Below, piece after piece: positions 1-12,690 of a DNA stretch of 64,000 bases (its first letter is position 1; every line of letters starts with the position of its first letter). The notes beneath the pieces are model-generated. The model had not been told where the DNA came from and did not search any database. It was given only the letters and a program-made list of their open reading frames with translations. A program made the translations under genes and the position numbers. The DNA comes from Eumeta japonica (Eukaryota > Arthropoda > Insecta > Lepidoptera > Psychidae): positions 62,001 to 126,000 of the forward strand of contig BGZK01001389.1 of assembly GCA_005406025.1 (NCBI GenBank), read 5' to 3'.

Positions 1-1257
1 AAAGCGTCGATGTTTTATGACCCCATTACTACCTTTCCTTTTGTTCTCATTTACGCATAGAATATAAGGTTGCCTGTCTCATATTGATGAGATAGGCAAT
101 GTGAATTGTTACAGACATCAATTTTTATCATCCCTCCATCTAAGTCTATTCACCGAATGGACCTCTTTAAATCTCTTCTTGTTAAAGATCTTATCTGCTC
201 GCAGTTTTGGGTCGATGATTTTTCTCACTTGTGAAGAAGTCGAGCTTAGTGAACTATTGATCATTAAGGTTTGTTCTTTGAACTATTTTTATTGTTATGG
301 GTGTGTACTTTATACTATTTCATCTAAATTTTGTATAAGAAAAGATGTGTGGATTCCATCTTCTTTATCTCAGTGCATTTTCATTGGCTAGATAATCCAG
401 ATTCTGGTAGGTTTTGTTTGTTATGTCGGACATATGTTTACATCTTTAGTTTTTGATGGATTTGTAACCTTAATACACTTAATGTGGATGTTCTAGACCA
501 TGCGCAAAAAGATATATAAATTGAAATTCAAGCGCTGATGGGTTATTTTTCTTTTAGTGATCAGTTTGTTTACAAGTGTGTTTGAACAAAAGGGAAGTGA
601 TTGCATAATACATTTTGTATCACAGTATCGCTTAATTGTACTTTTTTATATGTTTATTTTTCATTTAATCAACAATTCAATTCTCAAATTCCAATAGGGA
701 TATTTATATGCTATTCCATAGTAAGTAGAATTAATAATCACAATCAACTTCAAAAATATATCTGAATGTCCAGTCCATCTAGATAAACTTAGTTGCAACC
801 GATTTTAATCATTTCACTGATGACGCACACCTCTTACAATTTTTTAACATCAGTATACGGAGCTTGGATTAGCCGATTCAAGTTAGAGGCTCCTAGACCG
901 TTGCCACGAACATCAATCTAAATGTCCAAGATGAGAGGCTTAATGTGCGTTCCGAAGCAAGTGTTTCAATTTGACTGCAATTAATAAATGATCATTGGCC
1001 AATTCGTCCAAGGTCAGAATTCAAGCTCGGTACCTTGTTAAAAATTAAAACTTAACCACTGAGCAATCACCATTCAGGTAAAATTTTCAATTAAAATAAT
1101 TATTATTCTTCCTAATGAGAGAAACCTTATAGTCAGATATAAAATGAATGTTCATCATTGTCCATGACTTTGGTGCTCAATAAAACATTATTATTCATAA
1201 GCAGTAATTCTTATATCATTTTTAATTTGGAAATGATAGTTCATATTTTAATATTAG
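1..1257 (+). other. Intron upstream of the cytochrome b5 HPGG exon
   Basis: No exon can be seen before the acceptor AG at 1256-1257. The N-terminal cytochrome b5 exon or exons must lie left of the window. The stretch is AT-rich and holds a degraded tRNA-like repeat near 0.9-1.07 kb. The open frame at 101-391 has no recognisable content. Confidence 0.6.
890..1072 (-). repeat. tRNA-derived SINE-like remnant
   Basis: On the minus strand, 1071-1051 reads like a pol III A box (ATTGCTCAGTGGTTAAG). About 25 bases further on, 1028-1012 has a B-box-like stretch (GAGCTTGAATTCTGACC). The B box departs from GGTTCRANNCC and no cloverleaf forms, so this is at best an old SINE head and not a tRNA gene. Confidence 0.35.
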
Positions 1258-1346
1258 CATCCAGGTGGTGAGGAAGTGCTGTTGGAGCAGGCAGGGAAGG
1301 ATGCTACTGAACCTTTTGAAGATGTTAGCCACAGTTCTGATGCTAG
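1258..1346 (+). CDS. Cyt-b5: Cytochrome b5, haem-binding exon
   Basis: This is an internal exon of a membrane cytochrome b5, the small haem protein that passes electrons to ER fatty-acid desaturases and some P450s. It opens in phase 0 after an AG at 1256-1257 with [20 protein letters not shown] and continues to SHSSDA. The first His (HPGG) and the His in SHSSDA correspond to the two axial haem ligands of the family, so both ligands sit on this exon. The donor is GTGGGT at 1347. The final codon is split after two bases and completed as Arg by the next exon. The preceding part of the haem fold (about 40 residues in the family) is encoded upstream of the window. The family assignment is secure; which cytochrome b5 paralogue this is cannot be told. 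Confidence 0.93.
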
Positions 1347-1608
1347 GTGGGTGTTTTTCTACATTTTCATGTATTAGTATTTTCGAAAATAATTTTAATA
1401 AGTGATTCTATGCGTTTTAGTGAAAAATGTTAATAGTAATGTTTTCTTTATAATCTCGTTTGTTTGAATAAGTGTAGCATTGTATTTGAAATTTAATGTT
1501 AAAATAATTCAAACAGAATTTTATTTATTATTAATCTTTCATATAAATTAAAAAAAAAAAAAACCTTGTCAATTAGATTAATGATTGACTTATTAATGTT
1601 GTGGACAG

Positions 1609-1716
1609 AGCGCTGATGCAGAAATATAAAATTGGAGAACTGGTGGAAGAGGACCGCACTCAAGAAAAAACAACTACACCCTCGTGGACCGAAGACAAAC
1701 CTCAGGAGCAGGGCAA
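1609..1716 (+). CDS. Cyt-b5: Cytochrome b5, core-end and linker exon
   Basis: The exon starts after AG at 1607-1608 and completes the split Arg, then reads ALMQKYKIGELVEEDRTQEK, the last helix of the haem domain (KYxIGEL is typical of the family). A hydrophilic linker with PSWTEDKPQEQG follows. The donor is GTGCGT at 1717 and leaves AA, which joins T of the tail exon to give Asn. If the donor is not used, the frame continues K-C-V-L-A and stops at 1730-1732, which would make a protein without a membrane anchor. Confidence 0.92.
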
Positions 1717-3129
1717 GTGCGTACTCGCCTAGATCAACATAAATTCTTCACCGACACTGGCCTAATCTCTGCTACCTATTCCATTTACTCTATTTGAATA
1801 TTAGATTTATTATCAATAAATTTTTAGTGGGCTATATTTGAATTTTCATGTAATATTTATAGACATTGCACGTACACCACCTTTTTAACTGTAATGTGAT
1901 TGAGTGCGATTTGTTTCTGCTATTCATTCATATATTCATAGTATTACAATGACATCATATACCATTCGCACACACCACATTTTAAGAGATATTTTGTGTG
2001 TTAACCTAGTAATTATTATCAAAATTGAAAATTTAGACAAATGCTTTTGTAAGTCATATAAACATTGAATAACCTCATGTATCTGTAGTAACACACTTTG
2101 GCATCCTATTATAAATATATGCAATTATGCATTATATGCTGACGCTTTGTTCCTTTATGAAAATCATTTGAGCAGTCAGTGTTGTCACTACTGCAGTAAC
2201 TTGATGGACGGGATGGGGTGGGACTCTTGATCTCATTGTAGGTCTTTCCTATTTTTTATTAGGTTCGTTTGAACTAGTGATACTGTGATGTATCAGACTC
2301 TCCAATGCCCAGAAATGTTTAAACGGAATAATATGTAAGTTATGAAATAACTAATCTCAACTCATGAAAAATAGAAAGCGGGACCAATTAATGCACAGTG
2401 CTACTTTTTTGCACATTCAATGTATTCAGGGGCAGGAGAGTCTGGTGAAAAGATCTGCACATAGTTTGTAGAGTATGTAGTTTATATATTTTTTAAAACT
2501 ATGATGTAAATCATATTTACATTGTTGAGTGATTGTTACATTCAAACATTATTATATTTGCATATGATTTTGTATTTGCCTACCATTAGTATTCTGACAA
2601 AGGCAAACACACTAGTAGTGTACACCCATGCTTCATAGTGCTGTATCACTGTATTGTACACAGCTTCTCAATAAAATATACACATAATAGAATCGATTTT
2701 TTAATCACAACCTATATTTTTTCTCATGTTTTTTTCTTAATTCCAAAGATAACTAAGTTTGTTTGTAGATTGTGTTATTTTAATCTGCTGTATTATAGAT
2801 ATTTTTATGAAATTAATACAATTCCAATAATTGGAGAATGATTTAAAAGAGATACTAACTTAGTACTAAATTGTTTTATCTCTAATCTAATGCTCGGAAT
2901 ATGTATCATGTACAGAATAGTACTGAGCATTTGGTTTTTAAAGATTAATTTTAACTAATGTCTATCTAAATACTAAATAGACCACAGTAAACTTGGTAGA
3001 GATCTCCAAACAACCATCATCATTTGAAGTACAATACCTTCAAAGTCCATACCTCTTATTTATTCATCTGTGTGTTGTTAGACTACATTATAGTCTAGAA
3101 TTATTCCTAAATTTTACTTATTATTCATC

Positions 3130-4830
3130 ATTTTGATGATAAAGGATGTAAGGGGCCACTAACCCAGTTCTCAGGGTGGCTGACAATGGTTAACTATGGC
3201 AAAATCTCTATATAATAACCACATGAAATAAACAAATTCATTGCTTCTAACTATGCTTACGATCATGATGACTAAGGAATGTGGTGTGTTAAAAATCTTT
3301 GGCTTTGAGAGCCTAGTGCTTTACAATGTATGAACTTCCAAGTCCAATGAGAGGATTGTTGAGGTGGAAGAAGCAAGGGCCAAATTCAGTTGACATATAA
3401 TAATAGGTTTATCAGAAGTCTGAAAACAGGAAAAGAATATGATAAACCTTCACTCCGGCGACGTGTTCTACTTCTTATTTAAAAGGCAATGATTTATTTC
3501 AAGGTGATATTGATTTTATCATTTACAAGCCTTTTTCTATCAATGTTTGAAAGGTGGGTAATGAACCATATACTCAAAATTGTCTCATATTTTTTGAAGG
3601 TCATACAAATATAGACATCAATTTTGATACACACTTAGGATGAAGTACGACTTATGTACAAAGATATTTCGACAGCCATACATACCTTACCAATCCATTA
3701 AATAGTAGTGATAGGAGGCTTGAACGCGAAACTAAGCAAACAAGATGGCAATGAGCTGAGAATTTGAAATCAGACAACAAAACTCAAGAGAAATATGACT
3801 GATTGATTTCTCGGCTTTACAAAATGACTTACAAGAAATGAACCAGTATTAACCCTGATGAATTCACGAAAAATAAGATGACTTCAACATAGTAATTGAG
3901 CAGCAAATATTCAATGTTTCAGTGGTCAATAATGCGAAAACCGGCTGTGACCTATGGATGGGTAGAGGGCACATGGAATCTAAATGTAAAGTTATAAAGG
4001 TCTCTTCTAAGATGTCTACACTCTGTCTATTGTTCAAAATATTCAAAACCCCATTGTTAGTTTAAAATTCAAATTCTTTTTTAATACTTTGATAAATCCA
4101 AAACTGATATGATGATACCAAAATAGTTTGTGGCAATTGTTTAAGCAATCAGTTCGAAAATTTCTTAAGACCCATTGTTGAAATGGAAATAAATATTTTC
4201 TAATAATAGGCCAAAATAATGAAATATAAGGTATACAAAGATGAGATATAAAGTTAAAATCTTCAGCTGGCATTTTCGATTACAGTCATTAATTACAGAT
4301 TTCTAAGGCCGTGTGGTACTTCAAAATAAATTGTATAGAAGCAATGATCACACATAAAAGTGCAGAGTTTGCTTAGAATTTGTTTCTGGTAGAGCTAGAT
4401 GACAAAACCCATAATAAGGGTAAAATAATCTCATTAAAATTGTAGAGGAGATCGATAACTTTTACCAGAAGTTGTACACATTGACCTTAGAACCTGCTTC
4501 TAACACAGCTAGAGTCCATGAGCAAAGTTGACCCGACACTACAGAGAGGACATCCCATATGACAACTTATTTTGAGATTAAGAAGACCATAGAACTACTT
4601 AAAAACAATAAAGCACTGGATAAGGATGGAACTACAGGCGACTTTCTAAGAATAGGTAGAAAATTGACATATCTGGTTATCCAGAAGTTATTTAATTCTA
4701 TCATATTTCAAAGTTCAACACCTGAAGTATAAAGACAGGGTATGTTTATGGATTGTTTCAAAAAAGAAAATGAAACCTGCGGAAGAAGTATAGACCCATT
4801 ACACTTACACGTATATAAATTATTTATATA
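3130..4830 (+). mobile_element. Degraded RTE-type LINE (endonuclease-reverse transcriptase)
   Basis: Read with frameshifts on the + strand, about 3719-3765 gives LNAKLSKQDGNEL, like the GDFNAKLG block of the apurinic endonuclease domain. At 4440-4830 a reverse-transcriptase N-terminal region is visible: EIKKTIELLKNNKALDKDG, then KLFNSII and STPEV, then a decayed form of the segment before the YRPI box. Spacing and order (endonuclease, then RT) fit insect RTE elements. There are many stops and it is not functional. The class (non-LTR, RTE-like) is fairly safe; the exact ends are not visible. Confidence 0.6.
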
Positions 4831-4839
4831 TATATTTTG

Positions 4840-6900
4840 TTGAATACATTAATATGTAGATATTTTTGAAAAAATCTGCAGGTAGTGTAGTCTTTTTTGC
4901 AGAATGCATGCATTATTATTGAAGAAATTAGTAAAAGTTGCAAGATCTTTAAAGATTTGGAGCACTTATTTAAAAATGTTAACAAGGTTATTTTTATTTA
5001 ATTAGCAGAATTTCCATTCATGCATAAGAACGTAAACTATGTAATTTTGTTTATTTGTAGAACATAATCTCAAAAACTACTGAATCAATTATAAAAACTC
5101 TCATTAATAGGAAGTTGCATTATTTCCGAGTGCTATAAGCTGTGTTTTTCTGTGGATACTGGCATTTTCCCCTATTCTGTCCTTATGTTTGTAAGTAGTG
5201 TGACATCTGTTTCATTTTAATCGTGTTATTTAGATACTCTATATTAATTAAAGATATTTAGTTTGTAATTTTGCTTGTTTGTATGAGATAAGTATGATTA
5301 GATATTGGACAATATTTGATGGTTATTGAGATTATTTTATAAAAAGTATATCTTATCATAGAGCATAAAGTTTTTGAAAATTTTCTTCTTTATGTTAACT
5401 ACGAGCATATAAAAATATATCATTTCCATGGTTATTCATCTTAATTCTCTATAATACCTACTAGAATTAAAACTTAATGTCAGTAGAGATTAAAAAAAAA
5501 TGCAATAACAATTTGTATTCATATTTAGTTTTTGATGATGCAATTCCATCGAAATAGAAAAACATAACGTATTCCTACATAAACAAAATGACCAAACGAA
5601 ATTGGCTTGGTAATAGGCGTGGCATACGATATTGACTTCGCCGCCGTACAGATGTTTACCACACATACTTATTCTTTCTCTTTCTGTCGTCAACGAGTAT
5701 CTTCATTCTTTCTCTTCAATTAAGAAATAACAGTGTCATTCGAAATTACGTCTTAGAAAAATAATAAGGTCCTTTATAAGAGATTTATTTGGTTTAAAAA
5801 TATGTCGTGAATCCTCATTTACATTTGTGTAACTTATGTGCCACAAACGAATGTATATTTGTTCAACGTTATAATTCTATGCTTTTCTATTTCGATGCGC
5901 AATTCATTGTCAGTTTTAAGGTCATTGTCATGTCATTATTCAATTAAACAAACGCTAAGAAAGTGAAACTTGACATTCATCGAAGTTTAAGATATTTTGT
6001 TTTAAATTTCACTTAAGAAGGTTATGTTTATATTTTTTTTCATATGCATAAATTTTCTAATTATTTGAAATATATGAAAAATATGATAAATGAGGTTTAG
6101 TCGAGATAATCCATATTTAAAAGCCATAAAGCATTGTTCAACATTTCCTTTGATTCTTTATATTGCCATACTAACCAAGTTTCCCCAAGACTATTCTATT
6201 ATTTTGCCTATATTTTTCAAATCATATAAAACATAATCTAAAAATTAATAAAACATGCCTGCCTCCTATTTTTTATAAAAACAAAAAAAAAAAAACTGGG
6301 TGGTTAAAAAAATAAGTGCAATCCTCTGAACTTAAAATAATTTAAACATGAATTATTCAAGACTTTGTAAAGAAACTCATCATTTGGTAAATGCCCTTGG
6401 CTACTATTCACTTGGCTACTCTTATTGCGTATGGTTGCGATAGCTATAATAATGAGAGTAAATCAATTTAAATTGCCGCCACAAAATCTTTCTTTAGACA
6501 CAAATGAATAATAAGCTGTTTTTCATTTTTAATTATAGAATTGATGTATAAAACGCATGTCTTTTGCCTTGACATATACCATACACTATTTAAAAATTGA
6601 AAATTTGAAATCACACAAAATTCACAGTTCAAAACTCATTGTCAATCATTCAATAATAATTGATAGCAACATTTTAAAATTTTTAGTGACAGTTTTTACC
6701 TATTTTATGCAACTATTTGACCATACTATTGTATTTCACATTGGCAGTATGAGGGCAAACAATGAATGATTAATTTTATTTTGTTTAATACATACACATA
6801 TATAAAGTTTACCCTTCTGCACCCATTTCCATACAAATGTCAACTGTGCCACTTACATTCTGTGCGCGTATTGACACACGTCTGTATTAGTCTCTTGCAC
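4840..6900. other. AT-rich intronic stretch, nothing recognised
   Basis: No splice-flanked coding segment, RNA gene or transposon end could be identified. The small open frames here (for example 5490-5693 and 6557-6769) lack coding character. Confidence 0.5.
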
Positions 6901-6902
6901 TC

Positions 6903-7509
6903 CTCCAGATTAGGTGTGGGTCGTTACGTCATTTTCAAGAAACGTAACAAAACTAGTTACTCGGTCGGCGTCACCTGTTTTAAATCTAGTGATTTTTTGT
7001 AACTAGTTATTTTCATTCAGCTACTGTGATTGTTTGCATAAATACGTCCACCAACTATACAGTTACACACGAAACGAAAATAATTTAAATCACTGTTTTG
7101 TGTTTGTAGCTATACAGTTAAATCAATAAATTAACTTCCCTTCATACTTTATTCAGGCTTAGGACTGACTCCATTAAATATATTTATGATTGATTGGTGT
7201 TTACTATGAAACTATGATTTTAATAAAATTATTAATGCAGGCGTATTTAAAAGTTAATTTGATTGTATATACAATGATTATTAATATTTACAGTTTATTT
7301 ACACTTTTTCAACGTTTTCACTGTCATTTGTTTATATCGCCCACTACTAGTTCGGTGTGATGCGTGATATGGCATCACGCGTTTGAGAATAACGCATTTA
7401 CAAAAAATCACTACTTTTATGTTGACTCGAAACTAGTGATTCAGCTACATATCGCGTCACAGGTTATTGTAACTAGTGACGTGAAATAACGCCCACGTCT
7501 ACTCCAGAT
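6903..7509. mobile_element. Non-autonomous hAT element (MITE) with 8-bp target duplication
   Basis: The element runs 6911-7501 (591 bp) and is flanked on both sides by the direct repeat CTCCAGAT (6903-6910 and 7502-7509). The ends are inverted: TAGGTGTGGGTCGTTACGTC on the left, and the complement of the right end reads TAGACGTGGGCGTTATTTC. An 8-bp duplication plus a TAGnnnTGGG terminus is characteristic of the hAT superfamily. Inside, several copies of AACTAGTTAC / GTAACTAGT occur near both ends, as subterminal repeats. There is no transposase frame, so it would have depended on enzyme supplied in trans. Confidence 0.85.
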
Positions 7510-7966
7510 AAACTTCGACTATGGCACATCTCACGCTCCGTGCGGTCAATATGCTTATAAATGTATACAAAGTTTTCTCTTCACATATCTAACATATAGA
7601 TGTGTTATTTAAATTTATAGAACTTAGAATTTATTTTGCTATATGAGTAGCAATGTGGACCGGCTAAGCGGAATGCGCACTGCCATAATGTATTTAAAAC
7701 TCTTAAAACCAGGAAATTCAGTTTAGCATACTTTCTGATTTGTCTGTTTACCTAGCTGAGCGTTTACCAATAGTTAGATCTTTATAGACTGGGAACGAAA
7801 CTAAAATCATGAATCGAATCGAAATTGGAACGCGAGAAAAACCGCGATCAAAACTAAGTCAGGTTAAGTAAGGTCAGGTCCTAGCGGGAACGATGTTTAC
7901 ATAAACACCACAGCAATCATTGGATCTATATGAATGAGCAAATAATAATGAACGACTGTAAACGGG

Positions 7967-8640
7967 ATGATTCTCAGAAATCCGGTAGTACCCGGCTTGC
8001 CTTGCATTGGACATACAAACGAAACAGACAGTGGAATCGGGAAATCAAAAATTTTAATCTATAACAGGACTGGGATCGAGATTACAATTTTTTTGAAGTC
8101 AAAATTCAAACGAGCATGTGGGCCATTGGGAAGTCACCGTCGCCTATGGACACCCACAACTCTATGGAAGTTACCAGATCGTTCCCACCTTTTAAGGAGT
8201 ACGCTCTTGAAAACTCCCTTGTCAAAGTTCATTGGAAACACCGCTGATGGTATGTCATTCCAAAGCCCTACATACCTGGTAGAAAATTACGCATGAAGCG
8301 TACACTAGTAGAACTCCAGCCGTCAAGATGTCACTGATGATATTTCTGGGGAGCGTAACGATGGCGGAAATCAGCGACAGGAGTGAAGTTAAATAGTTTT
8401 TCAGAGCACTTCCCACAGTATATGCGATAGAGCATGCGTAAAAATGCTACATTTCTTCGTAAAGCCAACGGATCGAGTTGACCGGATACTGTAGTGTCAC
8501 CAACGATTCGAGACTGTCGATGTTGGACGCGGTCTAGAGGCATAAGTTAATAACGAGGTGTCTTAGCCGTCACGACAGCAATACTCTAGATGTGGTCGGA
8601 TTTGTCTTTAGAGCATAAGGCGATGATCCGGCTTAAAGTG
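7967..8640 (-). pseudogene. Non-LTR retrotransposon (Jockey/CR1-type) RT C-terminal fragment
   Basis: On the minus strand, 8543-8331 translates to LDRVQHRQSRIVGD, then LDPLALRRNVAFLRMLYRIY, then ADFRHRYAP. This is the C-terminal end of the reverse-transcriptase ORF found in many moth LINEs (LDxVQRRAxRIVGD...LALRRDVASLxxFYRIYHG...). Downstream, in another frame (8296-8100), GLWNDIPSAVFP and FKSVLLKRW continue the same protein end. Frameshifts and stops separate the parts, so it is dead. It sits inside the cytochrome b5 intron in antisense orientation. Confidence 0.75.
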
Positions 8641-9285
8641 TTGTCACGCTCTATCGAACGCTTCAAGTTTTCAAAAGCTAGTTTTATTTTGTTCTTTAGA
8701 AGATCGCGAAACTGAACGCTATTCGATATGTCTAAAACAACCAAAACGGATGACCCCCTATACTCGGTGTGGCACTGAGATAAAAAATTTAATTAATCGA
8801 TAAAAACTGTTGTTCTAAAACAAAAAAATAACACCGTTATAATTTTTGAGCTCAAAATTGTACAAGAGTCATATCTCTGAGCTAAATAGCGGGAAGTTTC
8901 AGGGATGACCTCGTGCTCAGCCGTTTTTCGAATTTGTCTGCTTCATTTCTCTCTAAGTATGAATGAGCTACTTTGCATGTGGGTCGTCAGCCCGAGGGCA
9001 GGTGCGGTCGGGCCTTAGAAACGCAGCCAGTGTCTATTAATGTTTTGTTTATCACTCAGTGTAACTTTACAAATGACTTCCAAATCGGTTTTTAATGTTT
9101 GTTATAACGATTCTTTGAAGAATTTCAATCGAGAGAGCGACAGTAATAGTATTTTACAGCTTATTTCGTATTCGGGCAATTACACTTTTTCGCAGTAATT
9201 TTTTGATCGTCATGGAACTTTGATGCTGTTTTTAATATCAGTATTCCTTATGAACAATGATAGTAATATAAAGTCACGCCTATTT

Positions 9286-10020
9286 CTCAAAAGGGTAAAC
9301 AGAGGCTATAGACTTCCACATTGTACGATCTTTGCATGTCTCTTGCTTCATTGACGTACGTCAGTTTCGGGTGATTAAAATTTGGACCTTTTTTAATATG
9401 CTGCCAAGATGTCTGCGTAGGATTTTCTAGGGCGACGCTTGCTAACTTTTCCCTATGATAAACTAGAGTATAATGTGTGTAAATTTACACACTGAGAAAA
9501 TTATGAAGCATCGCAGAAAATCATTGTCCAGATAATTTTTTTAATTGACATCAATGCTGAGGCAGCTATATATACACAGTATAGGTACATACATATATTT
9601 CTAAGGTGCTCACGTCTCTGATCGACACCGGCATGTAAGATCCTTCTTCGACACGAGATTTACAGTGTTGTGTGTATTCTCAAAATGTACCTACAGTTTT
9701 CTGGCCGACACACTGGCACACAGTAGTATACCTCTTATGATATTATGTTTATATCGTATGTGCTCTCAGCGTACTCTTAGTTTCGAGCCAAAATAGAGCA
9801 AATATATGTGATGGAAAGGTCGCCCTAGAAAATCTTATGCAGATCAAATTATTGGTCTGTATAAGCTTTTAGACATATCAATGATGGCCTAAATTTAAGT
9901 ACCAAAAAAATACGAAACCGACAAGCTTACACGAAACAATAGATTGACGTCAGTGAAACAAGAGAGCTATGCAAAGATCGTATCATGTAGAGATCTGTAG
10001 TCTCTGCCTACCCTTTTAGG
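9286..10020. repeat. Imperfect inverted repeat of a dispersed repeat family
   Basis: The left arm, about 9286-9440 (AAAGGGTAAACAGAGGCTA ... GATTTTCTAGGGCGACG), matches the complement of the right arm, about 9815-10020 (CCTAAAAGGGTAGGCAGAGA ... AGATTTTCTAGGGCGACC). The arms share TACGATCTTTGCAT and lie about 375 bp apart. They look like two copies of one dispersed family inserted head-to-head, or a foldback element. The middle contains nothing I recognise. Confidence 0.65.
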
Positions 10021-11166
10021 AAATAGACATAAATATATAAATAAAAGTAAATATATTTGATATATAAATATGTACACAAACTTGTTAAGCACATATTGAC
10101 AAATTGTAATTAAGTGATGATAAGAGCTTAAATAAAGGTAGTTAAAGACGAATTCCAGTATGGTATTCAAAGTTAATTGAAATTACGTCAATTTTACGTA
10201 AGGGAGGGGATGCATTATCATTAGATATAAGATTTGTGGGGGGTCGAAAGTTCAAAAGAATGATTTACGATGACGTAATTATGAAGCCTGTCTCTTTGAT
10301 TTAATCTGTAAAGAAATCGCATTTATTCCAAATTATTTTTTCTTTACATAATTCTGATACCGTTGCGATGATCTAGCATTCTAGCCGATCAAAGCGCTCA
10401 CGCAGTGATTCCGGGTTGAAGCTGCGTCAAGCGTGTGTTGAAATCAAACCCATGTCGCTACGTCTACAGGCGCATGCACTAGCGGTCTATAATTAATGCG
10501 CATTGAACGATATGCACTTAGACAAAGTTAATGTGACCTCCTATAATGCAGAATCGGAAATGAATTCATATACCAAATTTCATTGCGGTTTGACTAAATC
10601 ATTTCAGACAAATCATATATTTATTATCATTGATTTTAAATAGATAATGAAGATTGTGAGACGACCTTCTTTTTGTAGAAGCTTCGCGAAAATGTGCAAA
10701 GCGTGCAGCACGACAGGCTAGGGACCAGTGAATTTTTTTTTTGGATTATAGGAATAAACATAAAAACGACAAATCTACATAATCTATGCCAATGAACTAT
10801 AGTTTTCCAGCAAATTTAACTATATTTTCATAAAACAGTCAATGTTAAAAATCCATATTAATATATTCTCGTTTCTGATATAATTTAGGCGATATCTCAA
10901 TTTTTATACACTTATGTAGTTATGCAAATCAAAACACAAAAAGATTATCTGGAAGCCCAGAAAAAACTCAATTTTATAATTCATCATTTCCGATTTATTT
11001 AAATACTTTAATATATTTTTCATTAAAAAGCGAAATTAAATTCATAATTTTATTAGATAAATAAAATAAAGGAATTCTTGACAATATTTTCCAAATTAAT
11101 ATTATTCAAGTATTTTTATAGTAACAAGTGTGTTATAGATGTAACATGGTCTGCATTGTATTACAG

Positions 11167-11242
11167 TGCGTGGAGCAGCTGGGTGACGCCGGTGGTGCTG
11201 GGCGTGGCGGCCACGTTACTCTACCGCTACCTGTTCGCGTAG
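11167..11242 (+). CDS. Cyt-b5: Cytochrome b5, C-terminal membrane-anchor exon
   Basis: The exon follows TTACAG and in the joined frame reads N-AWSSWVTPVVLGVAATLLYR, then YLFA and a stop at 11240-11242. One hydrophobic segment of about 17 residues ending in Arg-Tyr near the C-terminus is the typical tail anchor that is inserted post-translationally into the ER or outer mitochondrial membrane, leaving the haem domain in the cytosol. The phase (two bases carried from the linker exon) is consistent, which supports the 9.4-kb intron. A short positively charged C-terminal end usually favours one membrane over the other, but the single Arg here does not decide. Confidence 0.9.
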
Positions 11243-11759
11243 CCCCGCGCACTTCACCGGGTATCATCCCACATCCAAGCATCATTCCCATTGATGGCTC
11301 CCATAAAGAAAGATTATGCAAAATCAAAAATTACATTGGTTCATAATAGTATAGTTTATTAAAGTAGATAAATTAATCCTTGTAACTAAAATGTTAAAAT
11401 TATCATATTTGATACCAATTTGATAATAACAACAACAACCAGTTTTAATGTAAACATTGTACAATTGCCAAGTGTATTTATTTTTGTTTTGACAAGCTGT
11501 TTTATCAAAACAAACATAAATAAACAATGATATAAAATGATCACAATTTAAAATAAGAATATCAAGTATAAAGGTCACGTCGTTTTCCTCTTGCAGAGAC
11601 TACAAACCGCGCGTCGTGTCGGCCGGGAGTGCGAGCGCGCTAACGAGTCTGCATTTAATTTTAGTACAATGTATCATATATATTAAAATCAAAGCTCACA
11701 TGAGTACTTTGTTGAGCTAATAGATTTATTTTCAGCAAGAATAACCGACTGAATGAATG

Positions 11760-11765
11760 AATAAA
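11760..11765 (+). terminator. Candidate poly(A) signal of cytochrome b5
   Basis: AATAAA lies about 520 bases after the stop codon. An alternative AATAAA is at 11519-11524. Which one is used cannot be told from the sequence. Confidence 0.35.
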
Positions 11766-12584
11766 GCTTAGCCAAAATAATAAGTGGACCCTAGATTAAT
11801 TAATTAATGGTAAAATGTTAAAAAAAACATTAACTAATATAAACTGCGTTTTTTAGGCATTTGTTAAGCTTTATTGTGGGTAATAATCTTCTCAACCTTT
11901 AATGAATTATACGATTACATATAATAAGTGATTTTAAATGTGAAATATAAACAATACCAAATTTAAGATAATTCAAATTAATTTACTATTGCTCTCAGTA
12001 AAAGGGTCTATAGCACATCATAAGCAACTACTAAACATTGTTTAACAATATTTTTTTGTGCTACAGTTGCTTATTGATTTGCCAGATAGGTACACAATTA
12101 CAATTCCATCTTAAAGATGGCTGTTGAAACACTTGCTATGAAGAATCTACTTAGTGCTAAGTTTATTTTTAAAGCATTACAGGTTACAGATTTAAATTGT
12201 TTTATTGGTGTTGTGTTTTAAATTTTATATAAATTATTTCTTAACAAGTGGTTGTATTATTTATAATTAATGAATAAATTACAATAATAGCATTACCTAT
12301 TTTTGACACTTCTCATGGTTTTAGATATTGAATATTGCTTATCAAAATTGTTAAAACACCATTTTTGTCGCGCTACCAGCTAGCAGTAAAATTTTTTGAA
12401 AATTACATAGACAAAGTACCTGAATACTTTTGAATTTGTGAAAATGATATTGGATTAGTCTCAAAGAAAGATTGCAAATAATGTAAGTAAAGGTTTGAAT
12501 GATACTAGTACTCTTAACATTAGCGACAAGTCAAAGATGTGATCTTCAACCCCAAACTAGGTTACTAGGAAATTTTTTGCATCC

Positions 12585-12690
12585 ACAGAGTGCGGAGAAA
12601 GAGTAAGGGGAAGGAGGGGGTGAATATAGAAGAGCAGCGATGGTGGGGAGAGAGGGGGAGGGAGATAGAGGGTGGAAAGGGAGAGAGCAT
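12585..12690 (+). repeat. Polypurine tract
   Basis: About 105 bases are strongly G/A-biased on the + strand (runs such as GGGGAAGGAGGGGG and GGGGAGAGAGGGGGAGGGAG) in otherwise AT-rich DNA. This is low-complexity sequence and not coding. Confidence 0.6.

Larger units (their letters stand above)
1717..11166 (+). other. Cytochrome b5 last intron, 9.4 kb, transposon-filled
   Basis: Intron between the linker and tail-anchor exons. It holds a degraded RTE-type LINE (about 3.1-4.8 kb), a hAT-type MITE (6911-7501), a Jockey-type LINE end on the minus strand (about 7.97-8.64 kb) and a large imperfect inverted repeat (9286-10020). The intervals 1.75-3.1, 4.85-6.9, 8.7-9.28 and 10.03-11.16 kb are AT-rich and show no exon or element I can name. 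Confidence 0.8.
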
